From: Methylobacterium haplocladii
GTDB lineage: Bacteria > Pseudomonadota > Alphaproteobacteria > Rhizobiales > Beijerinckiaceae
Length of the DNA stretch: 64,000 nucleotides
NCBI RefSeq assembly: GCF_007992175.1
Contig: NZ_BJZT01000008.1
Span: forward strand, 94,632-158,631
Direction of reading: 5' to 3'
This document shows positions 9,747 through 25,692 of the stretch, in pieces. Below the pieces are notes generated by a model, which was not told the DNA's origin, made no database searches, and worked only from the letters and a program-made list of their open reading frames with translations. Position 1 is the first letter of the stretch. Every line of letters starts with the position of its first letter. A program made the translations under genes and the position numbers.

Positions 9747-12700
9747 GCGACCAGCTGACCCGCCTCGCCGACCTCGTCGGCATCGCCAAGGGCTACACCG
9801 ACGCTTTCGGCAACGCCGTCGAGACGTCCGACGAGACCCGCTGCGGCATGCTCGCGGCGCTCGGCTTCGCCGTCGCGACCGACGATGAGATCGCGAACAG
9901 CTTGCAAAGCGTCGAGGCGCTTCGCAACGGGCTGATCCCGCCGCTGCTGCCGGCGGAAGCGCGCCGTGTGCTGCGCGTGCCGGTTCTCACCGATGGCGCG
10001 GTCGGATCGATCAGCTGGCGGTTGCTCGATGAGCGCGGCCGTGCCGTCGAAGGCCGGGCCTCCCTGTCGGCCGCCGAAAGCGGCCCCGGCTTCGACTTGC
10101 CGCCACTGACGCCAGGCTATCACCACTTGACGGCGACGCTCGGCGAGCGCCGGGGGCAGGCCTGGATCATCGCCGCGCCGCAGCGTTGCTGGCGGCCTCG
10201 CGCCTACGCGGAGGAGGGCGCCCGCGATTGGGGCCTCGCCGCACAGCTCTATGGCCTGCGCTCGCCGCACAATCTCGGCATCGGCACTTTCGCTGACGCG
10301 GGCCGCGCCGCAGCGGATGCCGGCCTGCGCGGCGCGTCGTTTCTGGGCCTCAGCCCGGTCCACGCGCTCTTCCCGACCGACCGCGAGAAGATCTCGCCGT
10401 ATTCGCCCTCGTCGCGGCTGTTTCTCGAAACGCTCTACATCGAGCCCGGCGCGATGCCGGGCTTCGTTGGCAGCCGCGCCGAGACCTTGCTCAACGAGAT
10501 GCGTCCGCGCCTCGACGCCCTGCGCGACGCCACCCTGGTCGACCACGCCGGCATCTGGGCGGTGCTCTCGCCGGTGCTCGAAGCGCTGTGGCTGGAAGCG
10601 GCCGCACGCGACGGCACCGATGCCGGCTTCGCCGCCTTTCGCACCGAAGGCGGAGAGAATCTGGAATCCCATGCCGTCTTCGAGACCTTGTCCGAGCACT
10701 TCAAGGCCGAGGGTGCGCACTGGCTCGGCGAGTGGCCGGAGGCGTTCCAGCGCGCCGGCACGCCGGACGTCCGCGCCTTCGCCGAAGCAAATGCCGAGCG
10801 TGTGAGCTTTCACATCTGGCTGCAATACCTCGCCGATCTGCAACTTCGCCAAGCCTCGCAGGCTGCGCTCGATGCCGGCATGCGCATCGGCCTTTATCGC
10901 GATCTCGCGGTGGGCGCGGATCGTGGCGGCTCCGAGATCTGGTCGCATCCCGAGCGTTTCGCCAATGGCGTCTCCATTGGCGCACCGCCGGATCTGCTCG
11001 CCCCGAAGGGTCAGGATTGGGGTCTGCCGGCCTTCCACCCGCTCGAACTGGAGCGCGATGGCCTCAAGGCGTTTCGCGACCTCGTTCAGGCCAACATGCG
11101 CCATGCCGGCGCGATCCGGATCGATCACGCCTTCCAGCTGGCGCGGCTGTTTCTCATTCCCCTCGGCCAGTCCGCGCGAGCCGGGGCCTACGTGGCGATG
11201 CCGTTCGAGCCGATGCTCGCGGTGCTGCGCCTGGAGAGCCACCGTTCCAAATGCCTCGTCATCGCCGAGGATCTCGGCACGGCCCCGGAGGGTTTCTCCG
11301 ATGCGCTGATGGCGGCTGGCATCCTGAGTTACCGCATCCTCGCCTTCGAGCGTCAGGACGGCGGTGCCTTCAAGCCGCCGGCGGCCTATCCGCACGACGC
11401 GCTGACGGCGATCACCACCCACGACCTGCCGACTTTTTTGGGCTGGTGGCGCGGCGTCGATACCGACACGCGGCAGTCGCTCGGCCTCTACGATTCCGAG
11501 CGGGCCGACGCCGAGCGGGCCGAGCGTGTCACCGAGCGGCGCCGCCTCGCCGAGGCTCTGCATTCCGAGCAGTTGCTCACGGGTGCGGAGCCGCCCGACG
11601 CCGCCCCCTTCGAGGCTGCCGCACGTTATCTCGCCCGCGCGCCCTCGATCCTCACCGCCGTCCAGTACGAGGACGTCGTCTCCGAACTCTCCCAGGCGAA
11701 CGTGCCGGGTTCGACCGAGGGGCATCCCAACTGGCGGCGCAAGCTCGATCGCACGCTTGAGGCCATCGCCGCCCCCGGCGGTCCGCTCGCGAAGCTTGCC
11801 GCCTCGCTCGCCGACGAGGATCGCGGCCCGCGCTCGGGCGCCGCGCGTCTCAGCTCGCCGCCGCCGCGTGCCACCTACCGGCTACAGTTCCACGAGGGGT
11901 TCACCTTCGCGGATGCCCAGAAGATCGTGCCGTACTTAGCGAAGCTCGGCATCAGCCACGTCTACGCCTCGCCGCTGCAGATGGCGCGGCCGGGCTCGAC
12001 CCACGGCTACGACATCGTCGACCATTCGCAGATCAACCCGGAGATCGGCGGCGAGGCCGGCTTCATCGCCTTCTCCGACGCGCTGCAGATGGAGGGTCTG
12101 AAGCTCCTCGTCGATATCGTGCCGAACCACATGGGCGTCGGCGGCGCCGACAATCCCTGGTGGCTCTCGGTGCTCGAATGGGGTGGTCTGTCGCCCTTCG
12201 CACATGCCTTCGACATCGACTGGGAACGCCTTGGTGCGAACCGCAAGCTCGTGATCCCGTTTCTCGGCGAGCGCTACGGCGATGCGCTGGAGCAGGGCCA
12301 TCTCGAACTGAAGTTCGATGAAGCAGCCGGCGCCTTCAGCGTCTGGCACTACGAGCACCAGTTCCCGATCTGCCCGCTGCAATATCCGACGATCCTCAAC
12401 CGAGCGCTCGCGGCGCTCGGCGAGATCGGCGACGACCCGTCCGCCGACGTGCTCGCCATCTCGGAGCGCCTGCGCGGCATGAACGCGGAGACGAGCCTCG
12501 ACCGCCGCCGTGCCCTGCCGGCCGAGGCCGAGGGCCTGAAGCAGGATCTCGCCGATGCCGTGCGGGCCTCGCCGCAGATCGCCGCCGCGATCTACCGGGC
12601 GCTGCAGCTCCTGAACGGCAACAAGGACTATCCCGACACGTTCGGGCCGCTGCATCGCCTACTGGAGAGCCAGTCTTACCGGTTGGCTCATTGGCGGATC

Positions 12701-14656
12701 GCATCGAGCGATATCAACTATCGCCGCTTCTTCGACGTGAATTCGCTCGCCGGCTTGCGCGTCGAGAAATCCGACATCTTCCAGAAATCGCATGCGCTGC
12801 TGTTTCGCCTCGTCGCCGAAGGCCGGATCGACGGCCTGCGCATCGACCACATCGACGGGCTCGCCGACCCGCTCGGCTATGCCCGCGCGCTGCAGGCCGC
12901 CGTCGGCCCCGGCTTCTATGTCGTCGTTGAGAAGATCCTAGAGCCGGGCGAGAAGCTGCGTCCCTGGCCCGTCGCCGGCACCACCGGCTACGACGTTCTG
13001 AACCAGCTCGACGGCCTGCACGTCGACCAAGCCTTCAAGCCGCGGATCAAGCGCTTCTACGAGTGGGCGACCGGCGTCGACGAACCCTACAAGTTCCAGC
13101 TTCGGGCGGCCAAGGCCGAGATCCTGGAGATCAGCTTCGCGAGCGAGCTCGAAGTACTCGCCGCGGACCTGAAGGAGATCGCCGACGCCGACCGGAGCAC
13201 CCGCGACTTCTCGATGAACGCCATCCGGCGCGCGCTGATCGAGATCATCGCCCGCTTCCCGACCTATCGCAGTTACCTGCCGGGCGATCTCGACGAGAGC
13301 GACGTCGAGGCCGAGGATGTGAGCCTGATCGAGACGACGGTGCGCAAGGCCAAGCGCTGGAGCGCCCTGCCGGACCGTTCGGTCCACGATTTCGCGGCCG
13401 ACGCGCTGATCGGGCGGATCGAAACGACGGGGACGGCGCGGCCCGATCCGCGGGTGATCCTCCGCTTCCGCCGCCGCTTCCAGCAGCTCACCGGCCCGGT
13501 CATGGCCAAGAGTCTGGAGGACACGCTGTTCTACCGCTTCAGCGAGCTTCTGGCCCTGAACGAAGTCGGCGGCGATCCTGGCGAGTATGGCATCGACGTG
13601 CCCCACTTCCACGCGCTCCAGGCCGCCCGCGCCCGCGACTGGCCGAACGCGATGATCACCACGGCGACGCACGACACCAAGCGCGGCGAGGATGCCCGCT
13701 CGCGTCAGCTCGCTCTGTCGGAACTGCCTGAGGAATGGGCGCGCGCCTGGGATGCCTGGCGCCGCGCCGCCGCGCCGCATCTCACGACCATCGAGGACGA
13801 GCCGGCGCCAGACCGCAACGACCAGTGGATGTTCCTGCAGGCCATCCTTGGGGCGTGGCCGCTCGAATTGCTGGAGACCGACGACGCGGACGCCATCGAA
13901 GACTTCCGCAAGCGCCTCGACGCCTATTCCGAAAAGGCCCTGCGCGAGGGCAAGCGCCGGTCGAGCTGGGTGAATGTCGACGAGGCCTACGAGGGCGCCG
14001 TGCATGTGCTCTTTGCCAAACTGATCGCGCCGGGCTCGGAGTTCCTGGTGCGGGTACGGCCCTTCGCCAAGCGCCTCGCTCATCTCGGCATGATCGCCGG
14101 GCTGGGGCGCACGGTGCTCAAGGCTACTCTGCCGGGCATTCCGGACGTCTACCAGGGCACCGAGTTCTGGGACTTCTCGTTCGTCGATCCCGACAACCGC
14201 CGGCCGGTGGATTACGGCCAGCGGGAGCGGGCGCTGTCAGAGGAGGCTTCCGCCGGCCAGCTGCTTGCCCACTGGCCGGATGGCCGTGTGAAGCAGGCGA
14301 CGCTGGCGCGCCTGCTGGCCGACCGGGCCGCGCGGCCGGCCTTCTATGCCGATGCCGGATATCAGGCCGTCACGGCAACCGGCGAGCGAGCCGACCATGT
14401 CGTGGCGTATCTCCGTTCCGAGAACGGGGGCGGGGAGGGCGACCTGCTCGTCGCCGTGCCGCGCCTCGTCGGGCGCTTTATCGACGCCGGCGCATGGTCG
14501 GCCGAGCCGTTCCGGACCACCACGCTTCCGGTACCGGATGGCAGCCGCTGGGCCGACATCGTCAGCGGCGCCAGCCGATCCGCCGAGAACGGACAGCTCG
14601 ACCTCGGCGCGCTGTTCGACGCGCTGCCCTATGCCGTGCTCAGGCGAACCGCCTGA
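9743..14656 (+). CDS. Bifunctional 4-alpha-glucanotransferase / malto-oligosyltrehalose synthase (MalQ::TreY fusion)
   Basis: The single 1637-residue ORF encodes two full-length GH enzymes. Residues 1 to about 695 are MalQ (GH77, disproportionating enzyme): nucleophile in IRIDHAFQL (about 461), acid/base in VIAEDLGTA (about 509), third acid in TTHDLPTF (about 560). Residues from about 708 are TreY (GH13): TYRLQFHEGFTF, GLRIDHIDGLADP (about 1033), YVVVEKILEPGEKL (about 1061) and TTATHDTKRGEDAR (about 1310). TreY turns the reducing end of malto-oligosaccharides into a trehalose unit, and MalQ rearranges chain lengths to keep feeding it. Both catalytic sets are intact. Proteins with this architecture are annotated in other alphaproteobacteria. 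The product feeds TreZ, encoded just upstream. Confidence 0.92.
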   Translation: MSDQLTRLADLVGIAKGYTDAFGNAVETSDETRCGMLAALGFAVATDDEIANSLQSVEALRNGLIPPLLPAEARRVLRVPVLTDGAVGSISWRLLDERGRAVEGRASLSAAESGPGFDLPPLTPGYHHLTATLGERRGQAWIIAAPQRCWRPRAYAEEGARDWGLAAQLYGLRSPHNLGIGTFADAGRAAADAGLRGASFLGLSPVHALFPTDREKISPYSPSSRLFLETLYIEPGAMPGFVGSRAETLLNEMRPRLDALRDATLVDHAGIWAVLSPVLEALWLEAAARDGTDAGFAAFRTEGGENLESHAVFETLSEHFKAEGAHWLGEWPEAFQRAGTPDVRAFAEANAERVSFHIWLQYLADLQLRQASQAALDAGMRIGLYRDLAVGADRGGSEIWSHPERFANGVSIGAPPDLLAPKGQDWGLPAFHPLELERDGLKAFRDLVQANMRHAGAIRIDHAFQLARLFLIPLGQSARAGAYVAMPFEPMLAVLRLESHRSKCLVIAEDLGTAPEGFSDALMAAGILSYRILAFERQDGGAFKPPAAYPHDALTAITTHDLPTFLGWWRGVDTDTRQSLGLYDSERADAERAERVTERRRLAEALHSEQLLTGAEPPDAAPFEAAARYLARAPSILTAVQYEDVVSELSQANVPGSTEGHPNWRRKLDRTLEAIAAPGGPLAKLAASLADEDRGPRSGAARLSSPPPRATYRLQFHEGFTFADAQKIVPYLAKLGISHVYASPLQMARPGSTHGYDIVDHSQINPEIGGEAGFIAFSDALQMEGLKLLVDIVPNHMGVGGADNPWWLSVLEWGGLSPFAHAFDIDWERLGANRKLVIPFLGERYGDALEQGHLELKFDEAAGAFSVWHYEHQFPICPLQYPTILNRALAALGEIGDDPSADVLAISERLRGMNAETSLDRRRALPAEAEGLKQDLADAVRASPQIAAAIYRALQLLNGNKDYPDTFGPLHRLLESQSYRLAHWRIASSDINYRRFFDVNSLAGLRVEKSDIFQKSHALLFRLVAEGRIDGLRIDHIDGLADPLGYARALQAAVGPGFYVVVEKILEPGEKLRPWPVAGTTGYDVLNQLDGLHVDQAFKPRIKRFYEWATGVDEPYKFQLRAAKAEILEISFASELEVLAADLKEIADADRSTRDFSMNAIRRALIEIIARFPTYRSYLPGDLDESDVEAEDVSLIETTVRKAKRWSALPDRSVHDFAADALIGRIETTGTARPDPRVILRFRRRFQQLTGPVMAKSLEDTLFYRFSELLALNEVGGDPGEYGIDVPHFHALQAARARDWPNAMITTATHDTKRGEDARSRQLALSELPEEWARAWDAWRRAAAPHLTTIEDEPAPDRNDQWMFLQAILGAWPLELLETDDADAIEDFRKRLDAYSEKALREGKRRSSWVNVDEAYEGAVHVLFAKLIAPGSEFLVRVRPFAKRLAHLGMIAGLGRTVLKATLPGIPDVYQGTEFWDFSFVDPDNRRPVDYGQRERALSEEASAGQLLAHWPDGRVKQATLARLLADRAARPAFYADAGYQAVTATGERADHVVAYLRSENGGGEGDLLVAVPRLVGRFIDAGAWSAEPFRTTTLPVPDGSRWADIVSGASRSAENGQLDLGALFDALPYAVLRRTA

Positions 14657-14720
14657 GCCTCACCGACTTACCCCCATGTGACGACGACGCGCGGAAGACG
14701 CGTGCCGAGGGAGGCCGACC

Positions 14721-18104
<3,384 letters not shown>

Positions 18105-18271
18105 GTGCGGGCGTGTAACCCGGTGCGTCGCGATACAGCATGGCTCTTGCGGGTCGCGCTAACGCCAAGATCAGCGGTCATAGCCGCGTTCGCCGCCTTC
18201 GTTTCCGGATCTCGACCCGGGCTGGAAGGTCGTCCGAGATGCTCCCGAACCGAGACTGAGGCAGCGACGCG

Positions 18272-21523
<3,252 letters not shown>

Positions 21524-21539
21524 GGGAAGAGTTCACTGA

Positions 21540-23879
21540 ATGACGGATGCGGACGAGAAGCTCGCGACGAAGGTTGCCACCCCGGTGAGCAGCACCGCGG
21601 CCGCGGATGGAGCGTCCCGTGACCTCGGCTCCCGGACCGGTTCGACGCAGTCGGTGTCGGTGACGCCGAAGGTGTCCGCACCGTCGCGCGCATCGACCCT
21701 GCATCCCGATGCCATCGCCGCCATGATGGGCGCCGATCACGGCGATCCCTTCGCTGTTCTCGGCCCGCATCAGGTGAGCGAGGGTCGTTGGGAGGTCCGC
21801 GCGATCTTGCCGGAAGCCAAGGGCGCGACCCTCCTCCTCGGCGGTCAGCGCTTACCGTTCGAGAAGGCGCATCCCGACGGCTTCTTCGTCGCGACGGTGG
21901 AGAGCCAAGGGCGTCCACTCTACGAGATCGCAGTCGAGCAGTGGGACGGCAGCGAGCGCCGCCGATTCGACCCCTACGGCTTCGGCACCACGCTCGAACT
22001 GCCCGAGATCGAAGCCCTTCGCGAGATCGGCAGCAACGCGACCTATCGGGTGCTCGGGGCGCATGAGCGCAAGCAGGACGGCATCGACGGCTTCCGCTTC
22101 GCCGTCTGGGCGCCGAACGCGCGCAAGGTCAGCGTCGTCGGCGACTTCAACGAATGGGACGGCCGTCGCCATCCGATGCGGCTCTGGCAGAGCGGCGGCG
22201 TCTGGGAGCTGTTCGTTCCCGGCCTGAAGTCCGGCCAGACCTACAAGTACGAGATCCGCGGCCCCGACGGCGCGCTGCTGCCGCTCAAGGCCGACCCGGT
22301 CGCCTTCCGCGCCCAGCACCCGCCAGAGACCGCTTCGGTTCTCCAGGGTGGGCATGCGCCGGTCTGGCACGACAAGGCCTGGATGGCTTCGCGCGACGAG
22401 CGCGACCCGCGCCATGTCGCCATGTCGATCTACGAGGTCCACATGGGCTCGTGGATGAGGGTGCCCGAGGAGGGTAACCGCTACCTGACCTACAAGGAGC
22501 TCGGCGAGCGCCTGATCCCGTACGTGAAGGAGCTCGGCTTCACGCATATCGAGATGCTGCCGATCACCGAATTCCCGTTCGATGGCTCATGGGGCTATCA
22601 GGCGGTCTCGCTGTTCGCGCCATCGAGCCGCTTCGGGACGCCGGACGAGTTCGTGGCCTTCGTGAACACCGCGCACGAGGCCGGCATCGGCGTCCTGCTC
22701 GATTGGGTGCCCGGCCACTTCCCGCTCGACGCCCACGCCCACGGCATGTTCGACGGCACGCATCTTTACGAGCATGCCGACCCGCGCCAGGGCTTCCATC
22801 AGGACTGGGGCACGTACATCTACAATTTCGGCCGTTCGGAGGTCTCGTCCTTCCTCGCCGCCAACGGCCGATTCTGGCTGGAGCACTACCATCTCGACGG
22901 CCTGCGCGTGGATGCCGTCGCTTCGATGCTCTACCTCGATTACTCGCGCCGCGCCGGTGAGTGGATCCCGAACCAGTACGGCGGCAACGAGAATCTCGAC
23001 GCCATCAACTTCCTGCGCAAGACCAACGAGGCCACCTACAGCCACGCCCCGGGCACCATCACGGTCGCAGAGGAGTCGACCTCTTGGCCGGGGGTCTCGC
23101 ACCCGACCTATACGGGCGGCCTTGGCTTCGGCTTCAAGTGGAACATGGGCTGGATGCACGATACGCTGAAATACATCAGTCAGGATCCGATCCATCGCCG
23201 CTACCACCACCACAACCTGACCTTCGGACTGCTCTACGCCTTCTCCGAGAACTTCGTGCTGCCGCTGTCCCACGACGAGGTCGTGCACGGGAAAGGCTCG
23301 CTGCTTGGAAAGATGCCCGGCGACCGCTGGCAGAAGTTCGCCAACCTGCGTGCCTATTTCGGCTTCATGTGGGGCCATCCCGGCAAGAAACTGCTCTTCA
23401 TGGGCGGCGAGTTCGCGCAGGAGCGCGAGTGGAACCACAACCACTCCCTCGACTGGCACCTGCTGGAAGACGGCCTGCACGGCGGCGTGAAGGACCTGAT
23501 CCACGATCTCAACCACGTCTACCGGGCGACGCCGGCTTTGTATCAGCGCGACTTCGAGCCGGCCGGCTTCCAGTGGCTGGTGGCGGACGACCAGGACAAC
23601 AGCGTCATCGCCTGGGCCCGGAAGGGCGAGACCGAGAGCGAGATCGCCATCGTCGTCTCCAACTTCACGCCGGTGCCGCGCGAAGGCTACCGCGTCGGCG
23701 TGCCGGCCGGCGGCTTCTATCGCGAGGCGATCAACACCGATTCCGACCGCTACGGCGGCTCGAACGTCGGCAACATGGGTGGCCTCCAAGCCGAGGCCGT
23801 GCCGAGCCATGGGCAGCAACACTCGCTCAGCCTGAGGCTGCCCCCGCTTGGCACGCTTATTTTGGCGCGAGAAAGCTGA
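21540..23879 (+). CDS. glgB: 1,4-alpha-glucan branching enzyme
   Basis: The 779-residue GH13_9 enzyme introduces alpha-1,6 branches into glycogen. After a low-complexity Ala/Ser/Thr N-terminus (1-55) come the N1 domain (DPFAVLGPHQ), the CBM48 domain (FAVWAPNARKVSVVGDFNEWDG) and the barrel. Catalytic motifs are GLRVDAVASMLYLDYSR (about 457), ITVAEESTSWPGVS (about 510) and LPLSHDEVVHGKGSL (about 580). WDGRRHPM and SWGYQAVSLFAPSSRFG are typical of GlgB. It starts 16 bp after treS::mak behind an AAGGGA ribosome binding site and closes the plus-strand operon; its job is to branch chains made by GlgE or GlgA. Confidence 0.95.
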   Translation: MTDADEKLATKVATPVSSTAAADGASRDLGSRTGSTQSVSVTPKVSAPSRASTLHPDAIAAMMGADHGDPFAVLGPHQVSEGRWEVRAILPEAKGATLLLGGQRLPFEKAHPDGFFVATVESQGRPLYEIAVEQWDGSERRRFDPYGFGTTLELPEIEALREIGSNATYRVLGAHERKQDGIDGFRFAVWAPNARKVSVVGDFNEWDGRRHPMRLWQSGGVWELFVPGLKSGQTYKYEIRGPDGALLPLKADPVAFRAQHPPETASVLQGGHAPVWHDKAWMASRDERDPRHVAMSIYEVHMGSWMRVPEEGNRYLTYKELGERLIPYVKELGFTHIEMLPITEFPFDGSWGYQAVSLFAPSSRFGTPDEFVAFVNTAHEAGIGVLLDWVPGHFPLDAHAHGMFDGTHLYEHADPRQGFHQDWGTYIYNFGRSEVSSFLAANGRFWLEHYHLDGLRVDAVASMLYLDYSRRAGEWIPNQYGGNENLDAINFLRKTNEATYSHAPGTITVAEESTSWPGVSHPTYTGGLGFGFKWNMGWMHDTLKYISQDPIHRRYHHHNLTFGLLYAFSENFVLPLSHDEVVHGKGSLLGKMPGDRWQKFANLRAYFGFMWGHPGKKLLFMGGEFAQEREWNHNHSLDWHLLEDGLHGGVKDLIHDLNHVYRATPALYQRDFEPAGFQWLVADDQDNSVIAWARKGETESEIAIVVSNFTPVPREGYRVGVPAGGFYREAINTDSDRYGGSNVGNMGGLQAEAVPSHGQQHSLSLRLPPLGTLILARES

Positions 23880-23951
23880 CGTTTTTCCTAGTTGCTTTCA
23901 CTACAGCTCTTGCGAGCGAGAAATGTTGAGGAAGTCACGTGTAAATACTAT

Positions 23952-23988
23952 AGCGGCTTCGATAAGCTAAAAATTTATCGAAGCCGCT
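23952..23988. terminator. Perfect 14-bp hairpin between glgB and the M6 protease gene
   Basis: Arms AGCGGCTTCGATAA (23952-23965) and TTATCGAAGCCGCT (23975-23988) are perfectly complementary around a nine-base loop. It lies between two convergent genes (glgB and the M6 gene) and could end transcripts from both sides. Neither flank has a strong U-tract, so it may instead be a dispersed palindromic repeat. It sits at the left edge of the A+T-rich segment. Confidence 0.55.
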
Positions 23989-24006
23989 CTAAAAACTTGA
24001 AGACTT

Positions 24007-25449
24007 TTAAACGCCAGCCGTTGCGATGCTTACATCGATCGACATTGCCTCATCTCCAGCATTTCCATTCACTTTGATCGAGATGCCTGACCATTTTCCA
24101 TTTGGCATGTTGAGCGGCGGCTTTGTACGTTGGCCAATCTGCCCATTATTGTTGTAGAGATCGTCTGCGTCGCCCCGGTTTCCGTTGCCGAAGGTCAGCG
24201 CTAATTCGCGCAAACCGTCCGCCTGCAAAAGCTCTATTGCGAGACGGTCTTCGCGATTGACGTCGTCGATGCCTTCGTCCACGACATAAATTGCAATTCC
24301 TTGATCGGGAAGAAATTTATCCTGACCCTTCTTTCGTCTGTATTCTACAAGTATATACTGACCGTCCGACATCGTTTCATGGTTCGTTATAACAACAGAA
24401 GAACCTCCTTCGGCAGCTGGTTTTAAAACTAGATTTTTCTTTGATTTGTTGATGACGTCTGGCTTAGTCCAGCCGTGGAACATCCGAAGCATTCCGTTTG
24501 GAAAGGTCGGCGTCAGGCCGTTCTGCCCCCATGATCCCGAAGCCATTAGGCAGAAGTCGCCGAGGCCATTTGAGCGCGTGCTTTCGGACTTCCCCGTGTC
24601 GTAGTAATCAGCCCACCGAGCGGCAAGGTGGCCCCACTCATGAGCGCATACACCCACGTGGCAATCTTCGGGCACAGTCAAATACTTAGATGCTTTGATG
24701 CCGCCGAAATCAATACCTTGCGGAATAATCCATTTATGGCTCCAGATATCGTTTCGGCTACCGCTTACCTCAGCACCCCGACCAGCATGAATGACGAACA
24801 AAGCTGTGATTTCGCCTTCCCCGAACGCATCGTACCCTGAGACATCAATGCCAGCGGCTTTAGCCGCAAGAACCGCGTCACGGGCCATACCTTGAGCATT
24901 TCGCGGAAACGTTCCATCCATGCCCGAACTGCTGTCGGCATAAAAGTTGATCGGCTCAGGCAGTCGAAACCAGCCGTGGACAGCTCCCACCACGTCGATC
25001 CCATGGTCGGCGTTGTTCCAACCACTGGCTTTTTGATAGAAATCACGCATGCTTCCTGTCGGGAAGACCTTTTCACTGAAAAGCATCTGGTCGAAGCTAC
25101 CTGCGCTCCTGTCTGGATCGTGAGTCAGATCCGGAAAATCCACGAGCAGGACTAGCGTACGGATCTGTCCTTTCAATTTTGTCGTTGGCCTATCAATCCG
25201 CTCCGGCCCACTTCTTGCAGAACCAGGCAAAACAGAACCGTCGTCCAATCCTATATAGTTTGATCCTCGACGATTTGCCCGCCAAACTTGAAAATAAGCT
25301 TCGAATGTCATGGCGGCGGGAAGTCGACCGTCTTGCAGAAGCGCTAAATATCGAGCGTAAAGTTGAGCCATAAGACCCGGCGAGGGTGGCACTTGGCATT
25401 GTTCTCGCCGGCAGGCACAATTTGAGAATGGCTTCAGAGAGTATCGCAT
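24007..25449 (-). CDS. M6-family (immune-inhibitor-A-like) metalloprotease
   Basis: The 480-residue protein carries the zinc-protease motif HEWGH (about residue 270), followed by a W-x-D-YYDT segment that resembles the HExxH..DEYDT region of M6 peptidases with one extra residue before the Asp. The Met-turn-like segment [10 protein letters not shown] lies downstream. The N-terminus has a Cys-rich patch ([10 protein letters not shown]) and no signal peptide or transmembrane segment, which is odd for an M6 peptidase. The start is ATG 25449, with AAGGGAG seven bases upstream; an in-frame TTG at 25476 is less likely. Base composition is clearly lower in G+C than the neighbours (roughly 50% in sampled lines). 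It separates glgB from glgA and is probably a horizontally acquired insertion. Confidence 0.75.
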   Translation of the reverse strand: MRYSLKPFSNCACRREQCQVPPSPGLMAQLYARYLALLQDGRLPAAMTFEAYFQVWRANRRGSNYIGLDDGSVLPGSARSGPERIDRPTTKLKGQIRTLVLLVDFPDLTHDPDRSAGSFDQMLFSEKVFPTGSMRDFYQKASGWNNADHGIDVVGAVHGWFRLPEPINFYADSSSGMDGTFPRNAQGMARDAVLAAKAAGIDVSGYDAFGEGEITALFVIHAGRGAEVSGSRNDIWSHKWIIPQGIDFGGIKASKYLTVPEDCHVGVCAHEWGHLAARWADYYDTGKSESTRSNGLGDFCLMASGSWGQNGLTPTFPNGMLRMFHGWTKPDVINKSKKNLVLKPAAEGGSSVVITNHETMSDGQYILVEYRRKKGQDKFLPDQGIAIYVVDEGIDDVNREDRLAIELLQADGLRELALTFGNGNRGDADDLYNNNGQIGQRTKPPLNMPNGKWSGISIKVNGNAGDEAMSIDVSIATAGV

Positions 25450-25692
25450 TGTCAGACTCCCTTGGGTTGCCGACAATTTGCGCGAACTAGAAAATTAATC
25501 AACAAAAAATTCCAGATTTTGCTTAATCATCAATTTCTGATTTTGTTAATGTAATAAATTTCTAAATAAGATCAGATGAGTTATTATGCATTACTCTGAT
25601 ACTAGTTTTAATAAGCCCACATAGTATATATTCTATAAATATGGATGTCGAAGATCGCAATATAAAAAAATACTATGCATATTCGCAGAACA
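25450..25692. other. A+T-rich intergenic segment upstream of the M6 protease gene
   Basis: Most of this 243-bp gap is strikingly A+T-rich (about 20% G+C in the 60 bases from 25501), against about 65-70% around it. It must contain the promoter of the M6 gene and the end of the glgA transcript. A plus-strand reading frame from 25641 runs into glgA antisense and is not credible. Together with 23880-25449 it marks a compositional island of about 1.8 kb. Confidence 0.6.

Noticed and set aside
9659..11725. 688-residue minus-strand ORF
   Set aside because: Antisense to TreZ/MalQ; no recognisable motif.
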